The notes under the pieces were generated by a model. It ran no database searches. It saw only the letters and a program-made list of their open reading frames with translations, and was not told the origin of the DNA. DNA of 64,000 nt from Pteria penguin (lineage: Eukaryota; Mollusca; Bivalvia; Pterioida; Pteriidae), in NCBI GenBank assembly GCA_035048485.1, contig CM068588.1, positions 2,790,001 through 2,854,000 of the forward strand, written 5' to 3'. Below are positions 23,018 to 33,846 of the stretch, one piece after another. Position 1 is the stretch's first letter; each line of letters starts with the position of its first letter. Position numbers and translations under genes: made by a program.

Positions 23018-24200
23018 GAAAAAGTACCGAAGGGTAAACCATATCTCATAGTCCATGGAATAAAAGAAAAAAGAGGAGTTACTGGCCCATCTATGTGGCA
23101 GAACTCACCATGGCGCTATACAATACATGAATATAAACAATATACTAGAACATATAACACATTACAAAAATATATGATTGTAGTGCAATTACGATACCGA
23201 CTTAGGACGGTCATTTAATTTGACAAAAGCCAAACAAATGGTGTGGTTAACCGGTTTACGGGCCCACCTTCACACTCACCGTAACAGCAGAACAATCAAA
23301 GGACGTACATTTAAAAATTTATAAATAATCCTCCATGTAAAGAACAAGGGTCAACAGGTATCGCATATTGAGAGGTCATAAAAATATAAACACGTAAGGT
23401 ATTGTAAAACACATAATGATATAAAAATATATGCGACATCAACATGATAAACCTCGCTCTGCCAGTCTGAAAGCGAGCTAAGACCCTAGATCTGTAGGAG
23501 TCCCGACTAACAGTCAGAGGGGACGAGGTTCAGGACCATGTCTCCTCTGAAAGAGGTTTGGACAAGGCCTTAATCAGCGTGCAACGTTCAAGTAAAAGTC
23601 TGCATAAGGCTGTAGAGGGGCCAAATACAAGACCTATAGTCTTTTTGATGATCTCAATATTATATTGTCTATTTAGGAGACGTTTGACTATTTTATTACA
23701 TGATAAAATAACGTTATCGGAGCCTTTTACTTTCCTTAGTTTATATACGAGATCACCGTAAAAATTAGGATGGGAAATTCCATTGGATACATACTGTTGA
23801 AAAGAAATATTTCCAAATTTAGATAGAAGTTCTGAATAAGATCTGAAGACTTTGCCGAATGTTTTTCTTAGCTTGTGATATTTGTAACCCTGAGTTAAAA
23901 GTTTAGTAGTAATTTGTAAATTTCGTTTATGAAAGTCCCAAATAATTGAGATTTATAGATACCATATGATGGGAGTCGAGGAACATCGCCATCCAACTAA
24001 GGGAAATTGACAATAGGAAATCCAAAATCCTCACTTTTATCATAAATATTAGTATATATTAAGTGGTTGATAATTTTGATGTTTAAATCTAAGAAAGGTG
24101 TAGATTTATCTCAAGATTTATCAAAAGGACAATATCGTGAATAGTGTCATATTCAGACAAATGCGAACCCAAATAAAATCGAGATGAGATTTGAATTTCA
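23018..24200 (-). mobile_element. PLE-1 3' tail, split by nested PLE-2
   Basis: The tail runs 23018-23066 (GTACCGAAGGGTAAACC, CATAGTCCATGGAATAAAAG) and resumes at 24123 (AAAAGGACAATATCGTG, CATATTCAGACAAATGCG, AAATCGAGATGAGA), with the PLE-2 element between. Removing 23067-24122 plus one AAAAG restores the order seen in uninterrupted copies. Confidence 0.75.
23067..24122 (-). mobile_element. PLE-2 element, 5'-truncated, 1056 bp, AAAAG target duplication
   Basis: On the minus strand, from 24122 downwards, frames give FLDLNIKIIN, NIYDKSEDFGFPIVNFP, LDGDVPRLPSYGIY, QGYKYHKLRKTFGKVF, SELLSKFGNISF, NFYGDLVYKLRKVKG, RQYNIEIIKKTIGLVFGP and LCRLLLERCTL. These are the C-terminal half of a Penelope-type reverse transcriptase after the catalytic box, with few frame breaks. 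This is followed by the 3' tail found alone elsewhere, ending AACTCCTCTTTTTT. Flanks are AAAAG at 23062-23066 and 24123-24127. Being both truncated and flanked by a duplication, it is consistent with target-primed insertion. It defines the PLE-2 family in this window. Confidence 0.8.
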
Positions 24201-26519
24201 TTTGTTTGACTGGGAGAGAATTGATATTTAACTATTTTCTTACGTTGAAATGCATAGTATTGTTCGGGTTTGGAATGAAATTTATTTAAAATATTTTAAA
24301 GTATATAAGCTGGACTATAGAGGTCACAACTGGTCATTCGACATGGCTGTGCTCATGTTAACCACACCTGAATTTTGTAGAAATTTTAATAAATTTTTCA
24401 AAATAATTCTTTTGTTCATTTCTATATATTTTGGAGTGAAAAGTATTTTATTATGAATTCTGTATCGTAGATGGGCTACATTTTGTAAATGTATTTTCTG
24501 AATATTAATTTTACTTTTTCTACTATAGATTTGTTAAGAATTGAATTATTTTAGTTTTGTGACAGGATATTGGGTGGTCCAATTTTCATCCTTCGTTGTC
24601 TTTTTTATTTATCTATAAACAATAAAGTTATATTCGATATGCATAAACTATTTTAGATCAATCTGTACGAACAAGATTTTCTGAATAAACTATAAAGAAT
24701 AAAGAAAAAAATTTTACTAACGTGAAGTCTAAAGTTAAAATCCAACCATAGATTCGCTGTTGAACATAAAATGCTCATATAATAACAGGAATGCTGGACT
24801 AATCAGATACAAGAAACCAAATTTATGAAATCATTTAAATCGTCGACGTTAATGCAGTATACCATAATGGGAAGGTTGTAATTGAAAATTACATAAAATT
24901 GTTTCCAAGAGGTATTACAAAAGTTATGTAATTTTTCACCATTATAATTATTAAAGTAAAACAACGGAAACAATGTTACGAGTAAACAATATGATAAATC
25001 ATATGTAACATTTTTAATAAGGAAATTTGTGTATCAGACGTTTTAACTATTAAAGGGGAGTGTACAATTTATTCATAAATTAGATAATAGTAAACAAACA
25101 AAAAAGTGAAAAATCTGAACCAGCTGTTTGAGAAAAGTCATCACAAACATACAAATCAAACAAGAATAAGCACTTAAAAGACAAAACAAAAAGATTCCAT
25201 TGTTAACGCAGCTGATATGACAATCCTCACTCAGTCTGCCTTTTCTCTGTCTTTTAAAGATTAAAAACGTGTCTGATTTTTTGTTTGAAAATAATGTGTA
25301 CTGCCATCTACATGTCTATGCCTCTCATAAGATTTAATTACTTAATTTCTACGCTAACATTAATCCAAGCCACAAATAAACTGCAATTATTATATTACTG
25401 GACTATTGTACTGACATATTTTAAAACCTTGCCATTAATATTCTTTATCATCGATTTGTAAACTTACATGTATTGCATTAAAGCATTTTTCCCATTGAAA
25501 TCTAAATTTAAAAAATAAATTCATATTTGATCTTTATTACAAAAGATAAACTCTTAAAGAAACACTATCCCTATTTATAAGTTTTGAAGTTTAGTATAAG
25601 CTTTTAAGTTCCCTACTTTAGACACTACTTCAAAGATTTAAAAAATCTTTTGAAAATATTGTACCATTAAAGAGATACCAGCGTCGGAAATATCGTGCTT
25701 TTCCCTGCAATCTCATACTTGGATAATGAATATTCATAGCTTATCAATCATGTGGCCGCATTAAAACCATAAAGATATCTTTATTCACGTCTGTTTTTCT
25801 ACTTTTCATCTCCGAATCATTAACTCAATTCTTTCTTCCCCGTTTCCTTTTCATTTTCTCTATTTTGATAATATTTTTATTAACATCTGGCTTCGTAATT
25901 ATTGTTGCGATTCGGCGAAGGCGGTGCTTTCGGCAAATATGGACAATTGATGTGCACCTCACAAAACATCATTTTATTGCATAAATAATGCATGATCTTT
26001 GCAGAAGTAAAGTTTTATCAACGAAAAGTTTATGTCTTGGGGAAGCCTACAGAAATAGCAAATCAGTGATTTTCTTTTCAGTCGCTGTAAATTTTAGGTT
26101 GTGAGGGATAGTGCTCTTTAATGATTACAGGTAGTATACAATGAATTGTTATGACATTTATAACGAGTTTCATAATCAAATTACAGCAAGAGAAAAAGAA
26201 AACCGAAAGTAGATAAGTTTTTAAATGACATTAAATATAGATGAAGGTACATGGCAACTCCCCTTCATGGCATGGCATTACAAAAGTATTATTAAACGAT
26301 ACAGTATCTTCTTCGATACCGTAATTTAGCATATGTCTTTTTGAAAACAAAATATTATGCCGCAAATACTAATAACATTAAGAAAAAAAGACCATTTAGA
26401 CGATCAAAATCACCGCCCCACCAGCATACAATACATACACTACAATATCCAAAATATATGAAAGTGCTATTCAGTATTCATTTACAAGTTTTGTTAGGAT
26501 ATATTTATTATTTAGCGTT
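24201..26519. other. Nothing recognised
   Basis: 2.3 kb of AT-rich sequence without a supported exon, repeat or inverted-repeat element. Confidence 0.45.
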
Positions 26520-27260
26520 TTTAGCAGCTATTAGGAAAGGTTTCGGCTGTCAAGCTACCCCTTTCCGCTTCTGGAAGACTGGAAGTCAGCCCTCGACCAA
26601 AATAAATGTGTTACTGCCATTCTTATGCTGGGCCGTTGACTGCCCCCGTCATGAACTACTGCTTGAAAAATCTCAGGGGGCGGGGGCCTCATCGGGATCC
26701 TTGACAGTTACGATAAGAATCGACAGCAGTGTATCAGAATTGGCCTACACACTAGTGCCTGGGAGAAGCTTATTAAAGGTGTCCCTCAGGGGTCTGTGTT
26801 GGGCCCTCTCATGTTCAAGGTGTGCATCAATTTTTTACTTCATACATGACTCAGTTTTATCTAACAACGCCGACAATAATACCTTGTCATATGTCAACTC
26901 AGACGGTGTCGAGTTAAAAACTGTCCATGAGAGGGCCGTAAAAAACTTCGATTTCAATTACATAAAGGCCAATCAGGAAAAATTTCAGGCCATATACCTC
27001 GGCCAAACAGCACCATCAAATCTTTTAATGTAGCAAATACTGATATTAGTTGTGAAGAACATGTACTCTTCTTGGTGTCAACATTGACTACCTTCTAAAA
27101 TTTGATGACCATGTGTCTGATACCTGTAAAAAGCATCAAGACAACTTGCTGCTTTAAAGAGAATAGGAAAGTTCCTAACAAAGCAAAGCATAATGATTGT
27201 CTATAAATCTTTTATTTCGTCAAATTTCAATCATAGCCCAATTACATGGCATTTCCTAAT
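26520..27260 (+). pseudogene. Jockey/CR1-type LINE reverse transcriptase remnant
   Basis: Frames give IRKGFGCQ, DCPRHELLLEK (a decayed 'KAFDCLPHELLLEKL'), KGVPQGSVLGPLMF at 26776-26817 (motif B of non-LTR retrotransposon RT), IFYFIHDSVL, then NNADNNTLSYV where YADD is expected, followed by GVELKTVHER, YIKANQEKFQAIYLG and YKSFISSNFNHSPITWHF near 27205. The catalytic aspartates are damaged and frames shift around 26820 and 27020. The longest frame (26341-27033, 230 codons) is only a chance read-through of it. Non-functional. Confidence 0.8.
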
Positions 27261-27287
27261 TCGACACCCGCTGTGGGTGCCCTGGTG

Positions 27288-27482
27288 TACTATCTCTCGG
27301 AGAAGACTAAACAACCGAAGTTCCGTGTTACGGTACGCATGGCACGTAAAAGATCCCTCGCTGCCTCGGATGGTGCGTTACAAAGTCATAGATTTCTATG
27401 CAATACCTCAGGCATATGCCGTTACCATACACATAAAATAATTGTGGAATGACGGTAAACAATAATTAATGGATCAATCATT
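27288..27482 (+). mobile_element. SINE family S1, 5'-truncated
   Basis: Body and tail of the tRNA-derived S1 SINE: CGGTACGCATGGCACGTAAAA, GATCCCTCGCTGCCTCGG, TATGCAATACCTCAGGC, GCCGTTACCATACACAT, then an ATCAATC tail. The tRNA head is missing. A C-rich run lies just downstream (27539-27552). Confidence 0.75.
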
Positions 27483-28014
27483 CATGAATTCTTCAGGCTA
27501 CTTTAGTAAATGTGGTTTTTCTACCCCATCAACCCCCATCCCCCCCCCCCCGCCTTTCTCTGTCCCTCTATCCTGCAGGGTTTCATTTTATTAAAACTAC
27601 ATTGTTACCTTTCATACAACGGGATTTTAACAAAGATTCAAAGACACTGGATTTTTTTACCCCACTACTTGCAGTGAATTATCTAATGTAACCACCCTGA
27701 ATATGGACCAAAATAATATGGGACAGGGTGGGTGGTCAGCGCTACGTGGCTGAGAGTCATTTTATATTAGGTTTCGGGGGATTGAATGCGTTCACTGATT
27801 GAAGTGCAGGAAAAATAATATTTCCTTTACCACTCATGACACACAAAGGGATGTATCGGAGTTGAGATGTCCTATTCAGTGTTCTTCCCTTTTTCGACGG
27901 AAAAGAGTACACGGAGAATGGCATTGTTTCATTTCTGGGATGATATATTTTCTCTAGGCTCCTAGAGGGAAAAGGATTATAAGAACGAAAAAATATATAT
28001 ATCTGAGTTTGCTA
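27483..28014. other. No gene
   Basis: Apart from the C run at 27539-27552 I see nothing assignable. Confidence 0.4.
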
Positions 28015-28115
28015 CATGACAATTTGATTGTAATACATTTACGATACCGACTGGTCAATTCGAGTGACATTATTCACTTATCTTCAATCAAATGATGTGG
28101 TCAATCGGTTGAGTA
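28015..28115 (-). mobile_element. PLE-2 3' tail, degenerate fragment
   Basis: TTTGATTGTAATACATTTACG, ATACCGACTGGTCAATTCG, AATGATGTGGTCAATCGGTT match the tail order with many substitutions. Confidence 0.55.
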
Positions 28116-28612
28116 TTGCTAGGTTTTGCCCCAGAAACGGTGATAAAATGTGCTAAGACTATTATTATTCTCAATGTCTGTAATACATGTAAAACTTAAG
28201 AAACCCCAAAATATAATAGGTAAATAAGGTATCTTTCCAACTTTCAGTGGTTTTTGTTAAATCAACTAAACCATAAAAGTACTAAAATGGTTGTTTGCTG
28301 TGTAGTTTTCAGTTTCCAGAAAATTATCTCAAGAAAAATTCCCTATAAGGAAAGGGGGGATGAACAGAGACATTTCTGACACATGGACTTATATAAATTT
28401 CTTTCTTTTATCCCTCAGATTCAATATTATATTTGTGCATATTTATACATACTTCTATATACCCATATATACCCACGGTAACAATAACCATGTGGGTGTT
28501 TTTTTACATTAATGTAAGGCGGCTAGTAGATAAGCAGGAGACGTTTACTATTCGTGGACACTTTGTCTTAGTACTTGAATGTCCACAGTGCTACGGTTTT
28601 GTGCCCTACATA

Positions 28613-29102
28613 CAGTTAAGTGCAGTCCTAACCTTACATAAAGTGCACTTCAAGTTAACTTTATGACTGCTTTTCAAGTTTACTTGGCGACAACAGAGTA
28701 AACATGGAATCAAGTTTAGTAGTAAACTTGGTTCCAAGTTTAGAACTAAACTTGATTCTAAGTTTACTCCAAGTGCATGTCAAGTTTAGTTTACTTTCTA
28801 TATACATGTACATTCACTATATTTCTCTATTAAAATAATTTTTTAATATAAAATATGCAATTGTACATAATAAGACAATTATTTCTATTGTATTATACAG
28901 AACTGGATAATTGTAATAAACAAACGTGAAAAGTAAACTGGGTGTCACGTGATAGTAAACTTGAAGAGGGAATTACTCTAAAGTAAACTTGATATCAAGT
29001 GCACTTGACTAAACTTTATGACCTGTTTTCAGGACGAAAAACTAAACTTGAAGTGCACTTGTCAAGTGCACTTGAATGTAAGGTTAGGACTGCACCCAAC
29101 TG
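28613..29102. mobile_element. 490-bp mariner-type MITE with TA duplication
   Basis: The terminal inverted repeat starts CAGTTAAGTGCAGTCC at the left (28613) and ends with the complement (...GGACTGCACCCAACTG) at 29102. Both ends are flanked by TA (28611-28612 and 29103-29104). The TIR extends inwards about 40 bp (CCTAACCTTACA, AGTGCACTTCAAGTT). The interior is packed with forward and inverted copies of CAAGTTTACT/AGTAAACTTG. There is no transposase frame, so it is non-autonomous. Confidence 0.85.
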
Positions 29103-29104
29103 TA

Positions 29105-29500
29105 GTTACATAGTAACGCAGCATCGGTTACCTTCATATTAACATTATAATAAGACAATTGTAATTGGTCAATCTAGAGTTAAATCCTTTCAAATAAACT
29201 GACATTTAGTATCATATTTAGAAAGATGCTTTCAATCAGAAATTCGTTAAAAATTGCACGTGCTGAAATTTCTTTCACCTTGTAAAAGACTGCTGAATTA
29301 AGGAAATGAACCCCCGCCCCACCACACACCCCTTGTCTTGATCCTCGAATGACGTCAGCCGTGCTAACACAATAGGTTACAAATACAAACTAATAAGAGG
29401 ATTGAATCACAAAAGCACTTCTTTTTACGTGCCGGACTGAAATTCGCAATAGGTCATTAATAGTACAAACTAATCTTGAGAGAATAAACAGACAGTACAC
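29105..29500. other. Nothing recognised
   Basis: Likely 3' flank of the CYYR-like gene. A TTTATT (AATAAA on the minus strand) at 29522-29527 and another at 29728-29733 could be its polyadenylation signals. Confidence 0.3.
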
Positions 29501-29509
29501 GTTAAGCTG

Positions 29510-30285
29510 ATATTCTTATATTTTATTTTAAAATGCACCCAATCTATAGATTATTCAAATAAAAATACAAAATGCAATTTATGAAAAAGTCTTAAGGTAA
29601 ATGTACGCTTTTTAATTTAATCTGTAATGAAATTAAAGTTTCCTCTGACATGGATAACAGGTACTTCTTTATGTGTAATATTTAGCGTTGTCCCCATGTG
29701 AGGATTCATTGACCTAAAATATACTTCTTTATTTGATTGTACTATTTGTAATCGGGTAATACAATATCACAGCATTCATACTTATCATGACTATTAGTAT
29801 AAAACGAAAAGTTATAAACGATTTATAAACAATATAAAACAACAATGCAGATTTTGATATAACAGAGGTAAAAGTGAAGGCGTAAATCAATTCACATCGC
29901 TTCTAAAATAGTTCAAACTATGGCACAGATAGATAATGCAATCACACATTAAGCACATATTAACTTATACCAAACGTGAAATATTTCAAGAAGAAAGCAT
30001 TGATTACAGCACCATTTGGTGTCCGGAAATACTTTTCAAAATAAAATGTTGAAAATTCATTTTAAATGTCATGCAAATATCTAGAACAAATTTTAACAAA
30101 TAAACAATATAAGTTATAGAATAAACTGTTCAAATAAACAAAATATATAGATAACAATGTAGAGATATGCGGTTCGTTATATACATATCGTAGATACTTG
30201 ATGGCATCCATATGTCAAACCTGTCTCTCAGCAACCATTCTATCTTACTGGTTATATCCACCATTTGGAGCTTCGGATTAACGGG
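29510..30285 (-). other. Probable 3' UTR exon of the CYYR-like gene
   Basis: The minus-strand sequence at 30286-30300 is an excellent acceptor (TAGTTTTTTTTTCAG, then CCCGTT). The preceding coding exon ends its reading frame with TGA and, 4 bases later, a donor (CAG|GTAATG), so a spliced 3' UTR exon is expected here. The 3' end is not fixed; AATAAA candidates on the minus strand are near 29733 and 29527. Confidence 0.4.
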
Positions 30286-30468
30286 CTGAAAAAAAAACTA
30301 CTAGTGTATGCAATTATGAATAAAGATATGATATACCTAATAACGATTCCCATAATATTCGAACCCATGACTTTAAGTCAACATCCAGTTTAGACGGGCT
30401 TATTCAAGTGAAGATAGAAAGATAATCACAATTGATAAACCTAAAAAAAATACTGAATAATTCATTAC

Positions 30469-30723
30469 CTGTTCACATCGCTAAAGGGCTATACAGTGGT
30501 GGTGGGGAGCAACTTTTGGTTTCTGTTTTGTCATTAGCCATATTAGTCATGTGGCCTGCAGGAATTTGTGGTTCATAAGGTGGTGGCACCATTTCTGGTT
30601 GGTGTGGAGGCATTACTCCTGGTGCTGTTTGGAAAGGTGGTGGTTGGTAGTATGTATTTACACCACTGAGAAGAGCTTCTACTGGATAGGAGTAGACATA
30701 TCTTGACGCAGGCGATACGAAAT
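30469..30723 (-). CDS. CYYR1/Shisa-like gene: PPPY-tail exon
   Basis: Acceptor GCGCCCAG, exon starting AT-TTC-GTA (phase 1), stop TGA at 30473-30475 and donor AG|GTAATG at 30469/30468. It encodes the cytoplasmic tail: DFVSPASRYVYSYPVEALL, then proline-rich segments QPPPFQTAPG, MVPPPYEPQ and a C-terminal CSPPPLYSPLAM. PPPY is a WW-domain ligand, and such motifs are standard in the tails of CYYR1, WBP1/VOPP1 and Shisa proteins, which recruit Nedd4-type ligases or other WW proteins. It joins the upstream transmembrane exon (phase 1, G+AT = Asp) across a 182-bp intron. This is the terminal coding exon. Confidence 0.8.
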
Positions 30724-30905
30724 CTGGGCGCATTAAAATATTGTGGATGCATCAGTGCTTTTAATAATATAGATACTGAACAGAACTGGTATGCATTTAA
30801 TAAAATATGAATCGATAAAAATTTGAGTATTTAAATTATAAATTATGTACATACAAGTTATACTTCAAACCACACTTGAAATATTTGTCATTTGGTGATA
30901 CATAC

Positions 30906-31051
30906 CATCTGCCTGTACAGTGAATACATTTACTCCATTCGGATCTTTCATGTATTCAAATTCCTTTCTGTTACCAATTATTACCAGGAGCATATAAATT
31001 ACCAGAAACACTCCAAAGAATACAAGTACACCTGTACCGAATACAGCCAAG
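30906..31051 (-). CDS. CYYR1/Shisa-like gene: transmembrane exon
   Basis: Strong acceptor (GTTGTTGTTTTGTTGCAG), 146-bp exon beginning C-TTG-GCT (phase 2) and donor GATG|GTATGT (phase 1). It encodes LAVFGTGVLVFFGVFLVI plus YMLLVII, a single hydrophobic segment of about 25 residues, then a basic/acidic juxtamembrane GNRKEFEYMKDPNGVNVF. The phase-2 start accepts either six-Cys exon (A gives Arg at the junction, B gives Ser). The role in the protein is membrane anchoring. The next intron upstream is filled with an (AT)n run, tRNA-derived repeats, a retrozyme and two inverted PLE-1 tails. Confidence 0.8.
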
Positions 31052-31434
<383 letters not shown>

Positions 31435-31489
31435 TAGACACTACAGATAAAATGCACCCCATATTTCACTTATATTCGTTCCCCAACGT

Positions 31490-31632
31490 GGACTCTAACG
31501 CTCGACCTTTGGTACCGAAACACCTAGCAGTCATGCATGTCTAACGTCTAACCGAGTGGGCTACCCGAGCCCCAAAATAGAGCTTTAATAGCCAATATTT
31601 TGTTAATGGTATGCATGACAACACGGCTGCGG
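31490..31632 (-). mobile_element. tRNA-derived repeat S3, copy 1
   Basis: On the minus strand, GGGGCTCGGGTAGCCCACTC and GGTTAGACG resemble box A, and CGAGCGTTAGAGTCCACG a degraded box B. The downstream segment TGCATGACAACA is shared with copy 2 at 31803. Confidence 0.6.
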
Positions 31633-31802
31633 CAAAGTGAAGGGATTTACCCGACGAAAACGCAGGCAGGTCCTCTAAAAGAATACAATCACCGAAAGAG
31701 AAAAAAACATATAAATCACAAATAGTATCAGTGAAACACCTGGAAGTACTATGGACCTTGGATCTCCGAAGAAATACCTGTAGAAATAAAGACAAATGAG
31801 AC

Positions 31803-31950
31803 AAACATATGGGACTCGAACCCACGACCTATGGTACCGAATCGCGTAGCTGTCATGTATTGGACCCTCTAACCGACTGAGCTACCGGAGCTTCAAAATA
31901 TAGGTATCATAGCCAGTCATTACCTCATCGTATGCATGACAACAATTCTT
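31803..31950 (-). mobile_element. tRNA-derived repeat S3, copy 2
   Basis: On the minus strand GCTCCGGTAGCTCAGTCGG and TTAGAGGGTCC form a good box A, and GTCGTGGGTTCGAGTCCC a perfect box B, with an unusually long insertion between them. It shares the flanking TATGCATGACAACA with copy 1. A SINE head rather than a tRNA gene. Confidence 0.65.
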
Positions 31951-31994
31951 TCACTTTCCTTTCAAAAAGTGTTTACGTAAAAGTTGAATGGGGT

Positions 31995-32295
31995 ATAAGA
32001 ATAGTGTATAAGTCTAGTTTTGAGTGCTTTTGTACTGACATGAAATATAAACTTCAAATTTTCAGTCATCAAATTAAGTAAAACACTCTAAAACGAAGGA
32101 GTACCTCCCTCATGCATAGCTCTGTCCTTAGATAGATTCTTTGGTTCACTTTTCGGTCATTTTGGCTTCAACTCTGCTCTTCATATTTTTATATATTTTG
32201 AGAATTCAAATCATTCGGCCACGAGCATCACTGAAGAGACATAACTTGTCGAAATGCGCATATGGTTTACAAAATTAAAAGGTATATATGTTCTT
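31995..32295 (+). mobile_element. Retrozyme-family element, single unit
   Basis: From AAGTCTAGTTTTGAGTGC through CATGCATAGCTCTGTCC, TTCGGTCATTTTGG and the hammerhead (32213-32275) to AAAAGGTATATATGTTC. One full unit length, on the strand opposite to the host gene, within its intron. Confidence 0.7.
32213..32275 (+). ncRNA. Hammerhead ribozyme motif, partly decayed
   Basis: Core CTGAAGA (32231-32237), stem II GACA-TAACT-TGTC, GAAA, then ATG-CG-CAT as a minimal stem III and the A-T junction. The 3' strand of stem I is TGGTTT instead of TGGTGC, weakening two of six pairs. Reduced activity expected. Confidence 0.55.
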
Positions 32296-32369
32296 TATTT
32301 ATTATTAGGTTTCACATCGGAATTTTATGGGGAATACGAAGTGTTAATAGGTTTCACATCGGAATTTCA

Positions 32370-32645
32370 ATTAAATAGAATTTCATACCGTGAATGAGAT
32401 AATTGATTTCCTTGTCCTAGTCTCCTTCATGTGCGCATGTGTATGTGTACAAATACATATATATATACTTCCTGAACTCGAATGGTGTTGTATGCATGTA
32501 GTGGACGTTTACTTTTTCCAGGCATCTGATCTCATCTCACTTTCATTGGGGTTTGCATTTGTCTGAATTTGACATTGTACAAGGTATTGTCATTTTACTC
32601 TATGGAGATGTGGTAAACCCTTCGATACTTCTTCGTCGTTTACTT
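32370..32645 (+). mobile_element. PLE-1 3' tail, plus strand
   Basis: ATTTCATACCGTGAATGAGA, CTGATCTCATCTCAC, GGGGTTTGCATTTGTCTG, ATTGTCATTTTACTCTATGG and CCTTCGATACTTCTTCGTCG in order. It faces an inverted copy 150 bp downstream. Confidence 0.7.
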
Positions 32646-32794
32646 CACCCCAAATGTATTAAATAAGTTATTATATATTTACATATGAAATAATCATGGA
32701 TAATCATGCGTGGATGTTAAATTATACCTACCTATAAATTCATAAATATTAATTTGGTTATTTTGACAAATAATTTTTCCAGAGTCAAGTAACC

Positions 32795-33120
32795 AACGAC
32801 GAAGTACCGAAGGTTTAAGCATATTCCGTAGTCCATGGAATAAAAGGACAATATCGTGTAAGTATCATATTCAGACAAATGCAATCCCAATTAAATCGAG
32901 ATTAGACCAGGTGCCCGGGAGGTGTAAGCGTCCCCTGTTTGCATGAAAGATCCGTCACAAAATTCCTGACACCAATTTGCAAGTCGAGTAATACATAAAT
33001 ATACACATATGAGCACACGAAAGAAACAAAAACACTAAATCAAATTATCATATTCACATTACGAATAAAGTATATGTGTTACAATGTTGTACAATCAATA
33101 TCAAGGAATATACTAAAAAG
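32795..33120 (-). mobile_element. PLE-1 3' tail, minus strand
   Basis: GACGAAGTACCGAAGG, TAGTCCATGGAATAAAAGG, ACAATATCGTGTAAG, GAGATTAGACCAGGTGCCC, GTCCCCTGTTTGCATG. Opposite in orientation to 32370-32645, so the pair could fold back. Confidence 0.75.
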
Positions 33121-33538
33121 ATGAGTTAATACTTTGAGATGGTTTGATATGTGATCTTTCGTGATATTTAAACTTAGAAAGAAAATCTTCAACAACAATT
33201 TTGGGGTTCAGAACTCTATCATAACCCAAAAAGTATTCCATATTGCTTATTGACTTCAGGGTACATACAAGTGCTCCATCTCATAAAATCCGGAAAACTA
33301 CCATTTTGGTGGATGTTTTGATATTTAAAAGAACAATTTCAGTATTTCAAAGCAAAATTTCTAGAAAACAGAAGTATCTTTAATTGAAAAAGCACAAGTA
33401 GGTCCAGAAGAAAAGACTTCTCAAAATTATAATAATTATGAACCTGTAATCTGTAGCGTCTACAAAAACTTTTATACTTTTGGGCACCTTCCTTATAAAA
33501 TTCCAAGTTCTGATATGAAATAATCCTTGAATATCTAC
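33121..33538. other. Intron sequence, nothing specific
   Basis: Downstream intron of six-Cys exon B; no repeat identified. Confidence 0.4.
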
Positions 33539-33674
33539 CTGGGATCCTTATCACCACAACAGTAGCGGTTGTTATACGACCCGCAGCATTTGGTGGAACA
33601 ATACTTATAAATCGTTTTGTTCTTGCCATAGTAGTAGTTATAGCCTGGATAGCTACAGTTCCCAGCTACAGAGT
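33539..33674 (-). CDS. CYYR1/Shisa-like gene: six-cysteine exon B
   Basis: Acceptor ATATTCAACAG, 136-bp exon starting AC-TCT (phase 1), donor CCCAG|GTAGAT (phase 2). It encodes an extracellular cysteine- and tyrosine-rich domain: AGNCSYPGYNYYYGKNK, then YKYCSTKCCGSYNNRYCC. The six cysteines follow the C..C..CC..CC spacing of the STMC6 superfamily (Shisa, CYYR1, WBP1/VOPP1). It splices in frame to the transmembrane exon at 31051 (AG+C = Ser), giving DPSLAVFG. It is homologous to exon A (about three quarters identical over the last 18 residues) with the same phases at both ends, so A and B cannot be used in series without a frameshift. The upstream signal-peptide exon was not found. Confidence 0.75.
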
Positions 33675-33846
33675 CTGTTGAATATCTTAAGATGTATGCA
33701 AAAAGATAAATAAACATTATAGTCTATCCCTCTTGAATACCAATGGGATATCTTATATTACATATAATAAATAATTAAGTGCATATCAACAAAAATGTCT
33801 TCCAAAATGTATACATTGTCTACCTCCGTTCTCTTCTTTTCTTTGT

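Noticed and set aside
26341..27033. 230-codon frame as a host gene
   Set aside because: Contains decayed LINE RT boxes across several frames; the first part is non-coding read-through.
31803..31895. Functional tRNA gene on the minus strand
   Set aside because: Box A and box B are good but too far apart, and the copy shares flanking sequence with 31490-31632, so it is a tRNA-derived repeat.
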